A stretch of 61,841 nucleotides of DNA from Alicyclobacillaceae bacterium I2511 (GTDB lineage Bacteria; Bacillota; Bacilli; Alicyclobacillales; Alicyclobacillaceae). The notes below the pieces were generated by a model. The model did not search any database and had not been told where the DNA came from. It saw only the letters and a program-made list of their open reading frames with translations. Of this stretch, positions 43,825-52,207 are shown one piece after another. The stretch's first letter is position 1, and each line of letters begins with the position of its first letter. The stretch spans positions 1 through 61,841 of the forward strand of contig QXHL01000016.1 in assembly GCA_003584005.1 (NCBI GenBank), read 5' to 3'. The position numbers and the translations under genes are program-made.

Positions 43825-45411
43825 ATGATACTAAAAGGACCTTCGCTGGACATTCCACACATTTCTCTGCTCCAAATGTTGGCAAATAGTGTGCAGCGGC
43901 AGCCCCAACGCGTGGCAGTGCGATTCGCCGAAACGGAATTGACTTATGAGCAATTGTACGCGTCCGTGCACGTCGCCATGGCTGCCCTTCAGGGTGCAGG
44001 GATTCAAGCAGGGGACCGCGTGGGTATCATGTTGCCCAACTGTCCCCAATATGTGATTGCTTACTATGCCATCAGTGGTCTAGGGGCCATGGTTGTACAA
44101 ATCAACCCCATGAGTCGGGCACCAGAGTTACAGGAATTAGTACAGGACGCGGGGGCGCGGATGGTGATTGCCTATGGTCCTGTGCTGCCTTTGGTCCAGA
44201 GAATTCGCGCTGCGGTGGGATTGGAGAAAATCGTCGGGGTTTCATTGCAGCCTGTGGAGGAACAAACAGCTAGTCCTGATGTGTGGTTTGACGAGTGGCT
44301 GGCCGAGACGGTGAAAGCTGGATACAATCCAGAAAGGATAGTTATTCCAAGCTTTGATCCCGATTCTACCGTGGCGGTTTTACAATATACAGGAGGTACC
44401 ACTGGTCAACCGAAGGGAGCCATGTTGACACACAGCAATTTGGTGGCAAACGCCTATCAAACACAGGCTCTCATTCCACCGAGTGATGGGAAAGACGATA
44501 TCATGCTTGCCGCTTTGCCCCTGTTTCATGTATTTGCCATGACGGTATGTATGAATTATCCCATTGTTGCGGGTATGACCATCCGTATGGTGGCCCGCTT
44601 TGAAGCGCATGCTATGCTGTCCATTTGTGAATCTGAGCGCCCCACGATGTTCCCCGGTGTGCCCACCATGTACTTGGCCCTTACGCAAGCGTTGCCCACT
44701 GGCTCGGACGCTTTGCAAAGCTTACGCGTGTGTATCAGCGGCGGTGCGCCGATGCCAGAGCAGGTTTTGCGTAACTTTGAAAACGCTTCAGAAGCGGTTG
44801 TTTTGGAGGGCTATGGACTTACGGAAAGCTCACCCGTGACCCACGTCAATCCCGGAGCCGAACGGCGCCGGGTGGGGAGCATTGGCTTGGTGGCGCATAA
44901 CACAGAAGCGCGAGTGGTTAGTTTGTACAATCCAAATCAGACCTTACCTGTGGGGGAGCGGGGTGAGTTAGCGGTGCGTGGGCCGCAGGTGATGAAAGGA
45001 TATTGGCAACGGCCTCAGGAAACAGCGGATGTGCTGATGAACGGGTGGTTGTTGACAGGAGATATTGCTACACTAGATGCAGACGGATATTTTTACATTG
45101 TGGATCGTAAAAAAGATATGATTATTGCCAGTGGATTTAACGTGTACCCGCGCGAGGTAGAAGAAACGCTATATCAGCACCCGGACATTCTCGAGGCGGC
45201 GGTGGTCGGGGTGCCCGATGAATACCGGGGTGAGACGGTCAAAGCATTTGTGGTGCGCAGAGCGGGCCATGAGGACTTATCGGCAGAGCAATTAGAAGTC
45301 TGGTGCCGGGAACGATTGGCGGCCTATAAAATACCCCGGGTGATTGAGTTTCGAGATGAACTTCCGAAAAGTTCTGTGGGAAAGGTGTTGCGCAGGGAAC
45401 TACGGGCCTGA
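43825..45411 (+). CDS. Acyl-CoA ligase (AMP-binding, class I)
   Basis: A 528-residue adenylate-forming enzyme. Motifs are YTGGTTGQPKGAMLTHSN (ATP/AMP signature), GYGLTES, LTGDIATLDADGYFYIVDRK, and the catalytic Lys near the end in PKSSVGKVLRREL. The best fit is a medium- or long-chain fatty acyl-CoA synthetase (FadD/LcfA/YngI type). Substrate length cannot be read. ATG 43825 follows AAGGAGG by 10 bases. The YunD-type phosphoesterase follows. Confidence 0.9.
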   Translation: MILKGPSLDIPHISLLQMLANSVQRQPQRVAVRFAETELTYEQLYASVHVAMAALQGAGIQAGDRVGIMLPNCPQYVIAYYAISGLGAMVVQINPMSRAPELQELVQDAGARMVIAYGPVLPLVQRIRAAVGLEKIVGVSLQPVEEQTASPDVWFDEWLAETVKAGYNPERIVIPSFDPDSTVAVLQYTGGTTGQPKGAMLTHSNLVANAYQTQALIPPSDGKDDIMLAALPLFHVFAMTVCMNYPIVAGMTIRMVARFEAHAMLSICESERPTMFPGVPTMYLALTQALPTGSDALQSLRVCISGGAPMPEQVLRNFENASEAVVLEGYGLTESSPVTHVNPGAERRRVGSIGLVAHNTEARVVSLYNPNQTLPVGERGELAVRGPQVMKGYWQRPQETADVLMNGWLLTGDIATLDADGYFYIVDRKKDMIIASGFNVYPREVEETLYQHPDILEAAVVGVPDEYRGETVKAFVVRRAGHEDLSAEQLEVWCRERLAAYKIPRVIEFRDELPKSSVGKVLRRELRA

Positions 45412-45491
45412 GGGGGATGAATTTGGATTATATCCCCAGGCGTTGTTTCGAAGTCTGTAATTTGACAGCCTTGGGAGAGGGAATTCACACA

Positions 45492-46958
45492 GTGCTCAAT
45501 CTTCACTTGTTTCATACCAATGATGTTCACAGTCAACTGGAAAACTACATGCGTTTGGGGGCCCTCTTGAGAACCTACAGAAATCAAGTGGTTCAGCGTG
45601 GGGAATGCGCTTTGACCTTTGATATTGGGGACTTGGTGGACCGGGAACGACCGGAGACGGAAGCCACTGATGGACGCATCAATGCCGCGCTGCTAGCCAC
45701 ACTGGGCTACGATGGATGGGTATATGGCAATAACGAGGGACTTACCCTCCCCAAACAGGGTTGGCCAGATTTGGTGGCCACAGCAAAAACGCGCGTGTTT
45801 GTGAGCAATCTGCGGAACAAGGACGGGGGCCGCCTGCCGGGATTTTGCGATTGGCACATATACAAATGTGCACAGCTGAAGGTGGGCGTATTTGGTTTGA
45901 CACCAAAGTACGATGAGCCCTATGCCAACCTGGGTGTAAAGCTGCTCCCCCCCTTTTCCGTTGCCGAGGAAGTCGTGCAGACCTTGCAGCAGCAAGGGTG
46001 TCAGATTATTGTCGCCCTGTCACATTTGGGGCTGGCGGTAGATCGAAAATTGGCCCAGGCTGTACCTGGGATTGACGTTATTTTGGGGGGTCACACCCAT
46101 CAGTTCATGGAGTCGGCTGAATGGGTGGGGCACACTGCAGTATTTCAGCCTGGCAAGCATGCCCTAGCCTTTGGCCATACGGTGGTTTATTATGACTTGC
46201 ATCAGGGCAGGGTCAGCGGGGTTGTGGGAGAACCAATTCGAGTCCCTTTGGGGGGACCCATGGATGTGGGCATGCTCACAGCCTATCAGAAAGCTTTACC
46301 AGAAGCCAATGTAGTGATGCACCGGCCCCTGGTCCATCTGAACTCTCCCCAGCCAGTCATTTATGACGGAGAATCTCGTTTTGCTAATTTAATGGTTGAC
46401 TCGCTCCTTTTCGCTTATCCAGCGGACATAGGTCTGATGATGTCCGGGGCGTTGACGGCGAGTCTGTTGGCAGGGGATGTGGTGAGAGAACACTTGCATG
46501 CAGCCTGTACCACACCCACGCGCCCTTTGCGGATGGACCTTGCAGGGAGCGATTTATGGAGTGTTGTCGAACAAGGGGCACAGCCGGAAGCTTATTTTCG
46601 CCCAGGGTTTGGCTTTGGATTTCGTGGATCGGTGGTGGGTTGGCTGGCCTTGGCGGGTGCTGTAGCCCATTTTGTTTCGGTTTCAGGGGGGCAGGATAGT
46701 GCTGACGCTGTGCAGCACTGGCGCTTGCAGCAACTTTGGATTCAGGGCCAGCCTGTAGAATTGAATCGTATGTACCGGGTGGTGACCTGTGAATATTTAT
46801 GGCTTGCCCCTATTTTCCTTGCTTTTCGCAACGGACAAAACATTGAAGTGGAGCCACCCTTGGTACGAGAAGTACTGGCGGATGGATTACAAAACCAGGC
46901 CATCCGAACAAGTGCTGCGGTGTCACGCTATGAATTTACCAGAGAGGATTCGCTGTGA
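45492..46958 (+). CDS. 5'-nucleotidase-like metallophosphoesterase, YunD type
   Basis: A 488-residue protein. Metal-binding motifs of the calcineurin-like domain are HLFHTNDVHSQ, DIGDLVDRERP, YGNNEGLTLP, VALSHLGLAVD and GGHTHQF. A 5'-nucleotidase C-terminal domain (about 280-480) follows. There is no signal peptide, so it is cytoplasmic, like B. subtilis YunD, rather than secreted. The open frame continues up to ATG 45417, but AGGGGG abuts that start; GTG 45492 with GGGAGAGG upstream gives the family N-terminus. The stop overlaps nth (GTGA). Confidence 0.85.
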   Translation: MLNLHLFHTNDVHSQLENYMRLGALLRTYRNQVVQRGECALTFDIGDLVDRERPETEATDGRINAALLATLGYDGWVYGNNEGLTLPKQGWPDLVATAKTRVFVSNLRNKDGGRLPGFCDWHIYKCAQLKVGVFGLTPKYDEPYANLGVKLLPPFSVAEEVVQTLQQQGCQIIVALSHLGLAVDRKLAQAVPGIDVILGGHTHQFMESAEWVGHTAVFQPGKHALAFGHTVVYYDLHQGRVSGVVGEPIRVPLGGPMDVGMLTAYQKALPEANVVMHRPLVHLNSPQPVIYDGESRFANLMVDSLLFAYPADIGLMMSGALTASLLAGDVVREHLHAACTTPTRPLRMDLAGSDLWSVVEQGAQPEAYFRPGFGFGFRGSVVGWLALAGAVAHFVSVSGGQDSADAVQHWRLQQLWIQGQPVELNRMYRVVTCEYLWLAPIFLAFRNGQNIEVEPPLVREVLADGLQNQAIRTSAAVSRYEFTREDSL

Positions 46959-47620
46959 AGGTGAAAAGGATGTCCCAGAGCCGAGTTATGCAGTTGTTCG
47001 CCAAGTTGGCTGAGGCCTATCCAGAGGCCCACTGTGCACTGCAACACACCACACCCTTTGAGTTGCTGATTGCGACAATGCTGTCCGCGCAATGTACGGA
47101 TGCGCGGGTGAACCTGGTGACTGCGACACTGTTTCAAAAGTATCGGATGCCCGAGGATTTTGCTGTTCTCAGTCCACAGACGTTGCAAGAGGATATCAAG
47201 CAACTGGGGCTGTTTCGGTCTAAATCTGAAAACATTGTGGCAACCAGCAGAATGCTGCTAGAACAGTTTCAGGGTCAGATTCCACAAACTTTGGAAGCGT
47301 TGATACAGTTACCTGGCGTCGGTCGCAAGACGGCCAACGTGGTGCTCAGTAATGCCTTTGCTATTCCAGCCTTAGCGGTGGATACCCATGTGCGGCGTGT
47401 CGCCAATCGCTTGGGGTTGGCGGACAGTCCCAACCCAGAAGTTGTGGAGCAGCAAATTTGTGCTAGAATCCCCTCTTCCATGTGGTCACAGGCACACCAC
47501 TGGTTGATTTTCCACGGCAGGCAGGTGTGTACCGCACGCAAACCCGCTTGTTCAATTTGCCCGGTTTCTGAGTTCTGCAAGTTCTATCAAACAAAGACCT
47601 CTGCTATTCTGACAGGCTAA
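46955..47620 (+). CDS. nth: Endonuclease III
   Basis: A 221-residue HhH-GPD base-excision glycosylase/lyase. LLSAQ-type ATMLSAQCTDARVN, hairpin LPGVGRKTANVVLSNAF (catalytic Lys), AVDTHVRRVANRL (catalytic Asp), and a [4Fe-4S] cluster with Cys at 6-2-5 spacing in CTARKPACSICPVSEFC. It removes oxidised pyrimidines. GTG 46955 overlaps the previous stop; ATG 46970 with GAAGGTG 6 bases upstream is an equally good start. The 3' end lies in a 28-bp direct repeat. Together with mutY this puts two oxidative-damage glycosylases in the window. Confidence 0.95.
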   Translation: MKVKRMSQSRVMQLFAKLAEAYPEAHCALQHTTPFELLIATMLSAQCTDARVNLVTATLFQKYRMPEDFAVLSPQTLQEDIKQLGLFRSKSENIVATSRMLLEQFQGQIPQTLEALIQLPGVGRKTANVVLSNAFAIPALAVDTHVRRVANRLGLADSPNPEVVEQQICARIPSSMWSQAHHWLIFHGRQVCTARKPACSICPVSEFCKFYQTKTSAILTG

Positions 47621-47663
47621 ACCAAGGACAGAGAGCTCTGCTATTTTGACAGCCTAAACCAAG
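47599..47663. repeat. 28-bp direct repeat at the nth 3' end
   Basis: The segment beginning CTCTGCTATTCTGACAGG (47599-47626) is repeated at 47636-47663 with two mismatches and a 37-base period. The first copy encodes the last residues and stop of nth; the second lies in the gap before ypmS. Confidence 0.88.
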
Positions 47664-47692
47664 CAGAAAGCAGTCCCGGGAAGGAATCAGGT

Positions 47693-48325
47693 GTGCGAGT
47701 TCGGAAGGAGTGGGTGCACCGAGTGTGGAAAAAGTCGTTTGTGACCTTGTTGTCCTTAAACATTCTTGTGTTTGTGATGGCGGTGCTGTTTTGGGGGTCT
47801 CTGCCAAAAAAACAACAGGTGCAACAGCAGGTGCAACAGGGCTCTGCAAGCCATCAGACGGCTACGGTGCAGTTGGCGGTGGGCGATGCGGCACTCAATA
47901 CCTTCATGGAATACGCTTTGTCCGGTCAGAAAGATTTGAACCCTGTACTGTCCTACATGCGGCTGACGTTCTCAAACCAGTGGCAGCTTCAGGTGGGGTT
48001 GAACATTGCCAGCCGTGTTTTGCCGTTAGAGTTTGTGTTGATTCCACAGGTGCAGCCCACTGGCAACTTAGCCCTGAATGTGGTCAGTGCCAATATGGAT
48101 GGAATTAGCGCACCCGTGGACGTGGTGTTTTTTATCTTTGAACACCTGTCTTTACCCACTTGGATTCGGATTAATGCGCCGTCACACATCATTGACCTGA
48201 ATTTTACCAATCGTCCACAGCAACCCTATGGAATACACATTGTCTCCTATAATCCAACAACCCATCTGCTGACCTTGCGTATCTCCATGGTACCAAAGTC
48301 TCTGTTGCAGACCCATACCCCTTAA
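47693..48325 (+). CDS. ypmS: YpmS-family (DUF2140) membrane-anchored protein
   Basis: A 210-residue protein with a short basic N-terminus and one membrane helix (about 15-35; FVTLLSLNILVFVMAVLFW). A Gln-rich linker and an extracellular beta-rich domain follow (about 55-205), with the YpmS pattern ALNTFMEYAL, PLEFVLIPQVQPTGNLALNV and LPTWIRINAPSHIIDLNF. The function is unknown. GTG 47693 has GGAAGGA 7 bases upstream. Confidence 0.82.
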   Translation: MRVRKEWVHRVWKKSFVTLLSLNILVFVMAVLFWGSLPKKQQVQQQVQQGSASHQTATVQLAVGDAALNTFMEYALSGQKDLNPVLSYMRLTFSNQWQLQVGLNIASRVLPLEFVLIPQVQPTGNLALNVVSANMDGISAPVDVVFFIFEHLSLPTWIRINAPSHIIDLNFTNRPQQPYGIHIVSYNPTTHLLTLRISMVPKSLLQTHTP

Positions 48326-48430
48326 AATTGGTTCCCCAGTGCGCATGTTGGGCTAACTTTCTTGGCACTGCGGGCATAGTTCTGGACAATCTGTCGCAGG
48401 CTACACGCAGAGTGGGAAAGGAAGATTTGC

Positions 48431-50383
48431 GTGAACTTGCCAACGTGGCTACAAAGAATGTTTACCATTGACGACTCTGTGCTAGATTCCCAATTTTCTT
48501 TGTTAACTGATTCGGTCCGCTCCACAAAAGCTGCCAGTCCTCCGAAAAACGATGATTCCAAAATGCCCAATGGTTCTACAGGGAATGGTTCTACAGGGAA
48601 TGGTTCTACAAGGAATGGTTCTACAGGGAATGGTTCTACAAGGAATGGTTCTACAGAGAACAGTACTATAGGGAACGTTTCTAATGGGGATGGAGATACA
48701 CCCAGTGAAGGTCGTCAGAGCGGGGAGAAGGAGATCCCTGTGCGCCCCATCCCTATCCACGAGTATGTTTTGCAGTCGGAGGTCAAAGGCGTATCCCCGG
48801 AAAGCAGCGAATCCTCGCCTGCAGATTCGATTCCTGCGGGGTTAGTAGCAGTCCGCCAGCGCTTGGAGCAGGCGTTTCACTTACCGCAGAACAAGGACAT
48901 TGTGTTGCGGGAATTTCACCTTGGCAGCATGGGTCCTCAGAACGGCCTGATTGTGTTTGTGGATGGCATGGTGGACAAGATGTTGATTAACACTCATATT
49001 TTACAGCCCTTGATGCTGTTAGCCCACTTCACACATACGGATGTTCACGGCCGTATGGAAACGGTCCTGGAGGCTCTTTTGCCGGGCAATCAGGTTACGG
49101 AAACCAACCGCTGGCCGGAGGTGTTGCCCGGAATTCTGTCCGGGTCCACGGCTGTTTTTATCGACGGTGGCAAGGTTGCCTTAATTGTAGAAAGTAAAGG
49201 TTGGGAACACCGCAGTGTGGGTCTGTCACAGACGGAAAACGTGGTCAAGGGACCACACGATGCTTTCACCGAAAGTTTCCGTAGTAATACAGGCCTTGTC
49301 AGGGCACAATTGCGCTCCCCGGATTTGGTGACAGAGATTCTGACCGTGGGGAAACTGGCGGGCACAGATGTGGCCGTTATGTACATCCATGGATTGACCA
49401 ATACGCGGCTTGTGGACGAAGTGAAACGGCGCATTCAGCTGGTGGATGTGGATTACCTGGCTGACGTCGGAACCATGGAACAGTTTCTTGAGGACAATCC
49501 ACGGGTATGGATTCCGCAGACCTTGTCCACCGAACGCCCAGATAGGGTGGCACACATGCTGACAGAGGGGCATGTGGCTATTTTTGTCGGCAACAGTCCC
49601 TATGCTCTAACGGTTCCAGTGGTTTTGTGGACGCTTGTGCATACGCCGGAAGATGCCTACTTGCGTTTCCCCTTTGGAAGTTTTTTGCGTATCTTGCGTT
49701 TGTTTGCCATGATGGTGGCCCTACTGCTACCGGGATTGTATGTAGCCATCACCAATTTTCACCCGGAGATGATTCCGACGGACTTGTTGCTGGCCATTGC
49801 TGGCAATCGTGAGCAGGTGCCCTTTGCGGCCATTGTGGAAATTTTGATGATGGAGTTTGCGATTGAACTCATTCGCGAGGCGGGAATTCGTATTCCTTCC
49901 ATAATTGGCCCGACCATTGGCATTGTGGGGGCGTTGATTATTGGGCAGGCTGCAGTACAGGCGGGGGTGGTCAGCCCACTGTTGGTCATTGTTGTTGCCA
50001 TCACCGCATTGGCTTCTTTTTCAATGCCAAATTACAACCTGGCCTTTGGGATCCGCATCATGCGTTTTGTCTTCTTATTCGTAGCGGCTGCCTTTGGATT
50101 TTACGGCTTGACCCTGTTGTTCATGGCCATGTTGGCTAAACTGTCGGTGCAAAAGTCATTCGGGGTACCCCTGTTGGCTCCCGTTGCGCCCAGTATGGAC
50201 ACCTCTGAGGACGTGTTGTTGCGGGGCCCTGCCTATGTGATGAATGAGCGGCCAGGATTTTTACAGGTGCAAAAAGCCTGGCGACAGCGGCCCTACACGA
50301 GGTCTTGGAGCTCAACTACCAATGAGTCTATCAAGCCTAAAGAGGCGCAGGGGGGGAATGACGGTGGCCAACCCACAAAGTAA
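48431..50383 (+). CDS. Spore germination receptor A subunit (GerA family)
   Basis: A 650-residue GerA protein. The large N-terminal cytoplasmic domain (about 1-410) contains a low-complexity Asn-Gly-Ser-Thr repeat near 46-80. The membrane domain (about 410-580) has five helices, including FLRILRLFAMMVALLLPGLY, PFAAIVEILMMEFAIELIRE and GIRIPSIIGPTIGIVGALII. The core runs from REFHLGSMG to PERPGF. With the B subunit it forms a germinant receptor/ion channel in the spore inner membrane; the germinant is unknown. GTG 48431 follows AAAGGAAGA. The end overlaps the B gene by 26 bases. Confidence 0.95.
   Translation: MNLPTWLQRMFTIDDSVLDSQFSLLTDSVRSTKAASPPKNDDSKMPNGSTGNGSTGNGSTRNGSTGNGSTRNGSTENSTIGNVSNGDGDTPSEGRQSGEKEIPVRPIPIHEYVLQSEVKGVSPESSESSPADSIPAGLVAVRQRLEQAFHLPQNKDIVLREFHLGSMGPQNGLIVFVDGMVDKMLINTHILQPLMLLAHFTHTDVHGRMETVLEALLPGNQVTETNRWPEVLPGILSGSTAVFIDGGKVALIVESKGWEHRSVGLSQTENVVKGPHDAFTESFRSNTGLVRAQLRSPDLVTEILTVGKLAGTDVAVMYIHGLTNTRLVDEVKRRIQLVDVDYLADVGTMEQFLEDNPRVWIPQTLSTERPDRVAHMLTEGHVAIFVGNSPYALTVPVVLWTLVHTPEDAYLRFPFGSFLRILRLFAMMVALLLPGLYVAITNFHPEMIPTDLLLAIAGNREQVPFAAIVEILMMEFAIELIREAGIRIPSIIGPTIGIVGALIIGQAAVQAGVVSPLLVIVVAITALASFSMPNYNLAFGIRIMRFVFLFVAAAFGFYGLTLLFMAMLAKLSVQKSFGVPLLAPVAPSMDTSEDVLLRGPAYVMNERPGFLQVQKAWRQRPYTRSWSSTTNESIKPKEAQGGNDGGQPTK
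48569..48688 (+). repeat. 15-bp coding minisatellite in the GerA gene
   Basis: Six units of AATGGTTCTACAGGG type (48569-48658; variants AAGG and GAG at the end) encode N-G-S-T-G/R repeats. Two degenerate units reach 48688. All units keep the reading frame. Confidence 0.92.
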
Positions 50384-51485
50384 GTCTAAAATTGGTAGTA
50401 GGGAATTAACTGCTATTCTCGTGCTAATGACCACCACTGACATCTTTTTAAACTACGCCAACGGGATGACTCGGCAGGCGGATGAAGCAGCTTGGATGGA
50501 ACCTTTGCTGGCAGGCAGTCTCTGCTTGTTGGTGTTTTTACTGGCGGAATGGCTGTTACGTCGCTACCTGCCAGGTCAGGACATTGTGGAAGCTGGCATC
50601 ACCGCGTTTGGACACGTGGGTGGAGTTTTGGTAACCCTGATATTTTCAGCTTATTTTTTGTTTGTGACTGCGATGGTGATGCGGGAATTTGAGGAGACGG
50701 TTATCACCACCGTGTTACCTACCACGCCGATTGTGGTGGTGGGGGTGCTATTTGTGCTGACGGTGTGGTATGTGGCATACAACGGATTGGAAGCGATTGC
50801 CCGCTTGTCCTATTTGGGGCTTTTTGTACTGATTGCAGGTATTTTGATTCTCAGCCTGCTTACGGCTAATTGGTGGCATCCCAACTTGCTGTTTCCTCTC
50901 TTGGGACGTGGCCCCACGGCTGTGCTCAGAGGAATTTTACCGGCATCTACAGCCTTCTTCAACGTTTTAATTTTGGTAACTATCTATACCTATACCTATA
51001 ATCCTGCTTCTCTGCGTCGCGTTGGTGTTACCAGCATTCTCATCAGCGTGTTTTTGATGTGTGTCTTCTTATTGGCTTACGAGATGGTATTTTCTATTCC
51101 TCAGGCGCAGGAGGCGACCAGCCCCTTGTATACCTTGGCCCGTCAAATTCGCTTAGGCCGGTTTCTGCAAAGGTTTGAAAGTATTTTTATTTTCATGTGG
51201 GTCATGGCGGCAGTTCTAAAAATGTCGATGACCTTGTGGCTCTCCTCCTTTTTGCTGGCTAAAGCATTTGGTTGGCCCCTGCTGCGACCAATTTTACCGG
51301 CCATGGCGATGGCCAGTTGGGCCATCAGCCTCTTACCTGCAGATTTGGCTTCGGTCTTAAACGTGAGTGATCGCGTCCGTTCAGATTGGGGGTGGGCAGT
51401 GATTTTTGTGTTGCCCTTGTTGGTGCTGTCTGTTGCGGCTTGGCGAACTCGGCGCAGGCGCAAAGGAGGGGTGCAAGGTGCTTAA
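50358..51485 (+). CDS. Spore germination receptor B subunit (GerAB family)
   Basis: A 375-residue integral membrane protein with about ten helices in the amino-acid/polyamine/organocation transporter fold, characteristic of GerAB/GerKB germinant-sensing subunits. Landmarks are SRELTAILVLMTTTDIFLN at the start, the YNGLEAIARLSYLGLFVLI segment and PILPAMAMASWAISLLPADL. ATG 50358 lies inside the A gene after GCAGGGGGGG; an in-frame upstream extension is rejected. It overlaps the next small gene by 8 bases. No GerAC lipoprotein gene follows. Confidence 0.93.
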   Translation: MTVANPQSKSKIGSRELTAILVLMTTTDIFLNYANGMTRQADEAAWMEPLLAGSLCLLVFLLAEWLLRRYLPGQDIVEAGITAFGHVGGVLVTLIFSAYFLFVTAMVMREFEETVITTVLPTTPIVVVGVLFVLTVWYVAYNGLEAIARLSYLGLFVLIAGILILSLLTANWWHPNLLFPLLGRGPTAVLRGILPASTAFFNVLILVTIYTYTYNPASLRRVGVTSILISVFLMCVFLLAYEMVFSIPQAQEATSPLYTLARQIRLGRFLQRFESIFIFMWVMAAVLKMSMTLWLSSFLLAKAFGWPLLRPILPAMAMASWAISLLPADLASVLNVSDRVRSDWGWAVIFVLPLLVLSVAAWRTRRRRKGGVQGA

Positions 51486-51654
51486 TTTTGCATTTTCTTT
51501 ATTGCTCCCACTCTACATTTTTCTGTATTCATTGCAGTTTGTTCGATGGCTGCATAACCAGGGATATAAAGGCGGCTCCGTGGCTGCGGGTGCTACGTCA
51601 GTGCTAAGTTTTAGCGTGACAGGATATGTCTTATGGCGGATGTTTGTGGTTTAA
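51478..51654 (+). CDS. Two-helix small protein, candidate germination D subunit
   Basis: A 58-residue protein with two membrane helices: LNFAFSLLLPLYIFLYSLQF (about 2-22) and TSVLSFSVTGYVLWRMFVV (about 40-58), joined by a polar RWLHNQGYKGG loop. GTG 51478 has AGGAGG 8 bases upstream and overlaps the B gene. Small two-helix D subunits that tune receptor function are known in some Bacillus germinant-receptor operons; this size and position fit, while the C subunit is absent. The assignment is by context and topology only. Confidence 0.72.
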   Translation: MLNFAFSLLLPLYIFLYSLQFVRWLHNQGYKGGSVAAGATSVLSFSVTGYVLWRMFVV

Positions 51655-51775
51655 TGTGGATTCTGTAGTTGTACCAAGGTATGATACATTGGACAAATGG
51701 TGTCCAACACGGCGGTAGGCGCAAGTGGGGGAGGGGTGAAGAATTGTGGGACCTGGCGAAACAACTGGGGGGACG

Positions 51776-52207
51776 ATGAAACAGGTGGTTATTTACACAG
51801 ATGGGGCCTGCTCGGGGAATCCGGGACCTGGTGGGTGGGCGGCAATTTTAGCGTATGCAGAAAAACAAAAGGAGATATTTGGTGGGGAAAAATGGACCAC
51901 CAATCAGCGGATGGAGATTCGTGCGGCATATGAGGCACTACATGCCTTGAAAATTCCGTGTGTGGTTACACTGTACAGTGATTCGGCCTATGTCATCAAT
52001 TGTTTTCGCCAGCAGTGGTATGTTAACTGGCAGAAAAATGGGTGGCGAAATAGCAAGGGGGAAGCGGTGCAAAACAAAGATTTGTGGGAGTTGTTGTTGC
52101 AAGAAACACAGCGACACCAGGTGCAGTTTGCTAAGGTCAAAGGCCACGCGGGAATTGCCTACAACGAACGCTGTGACCAGTTGGCCCGGGAGGCCATTCC
52201 AAAATGA
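51776..52207 (+). CDS. rnhA: Ribonuclease HI
   Basis: A 143-residue RNase H1. The DEDD active site is visible: YTDGACSGNPGPGGWAA, NQRMEIRAAYEAL, YSDSAYVINC and the C-terminal HAGIAYNERCDQLAREA. There is a basic handle loop (WQKNGWRNSKGEAVQNKDLW) as in the E. coli enzyme. It cleaves RNA in RNA/DNA hybrids. ATG 51776 follows GGGGGG. The stop overlaps queG by 4 bases (ATGA). Confidence 0.95.
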   Translation: MKQVVIYTDGACSGNPGPGGWAAILAYAEKQKEIFGGEKWTTNQRMEIRAAYEALHALKIPCVVTLYSDSAYVINCFRQQWYVNWQKNGWRNSKGEAVQNKDLWELLLQETQRHQVQFAKVKGHAGIAYNERCDQLAREAIPK

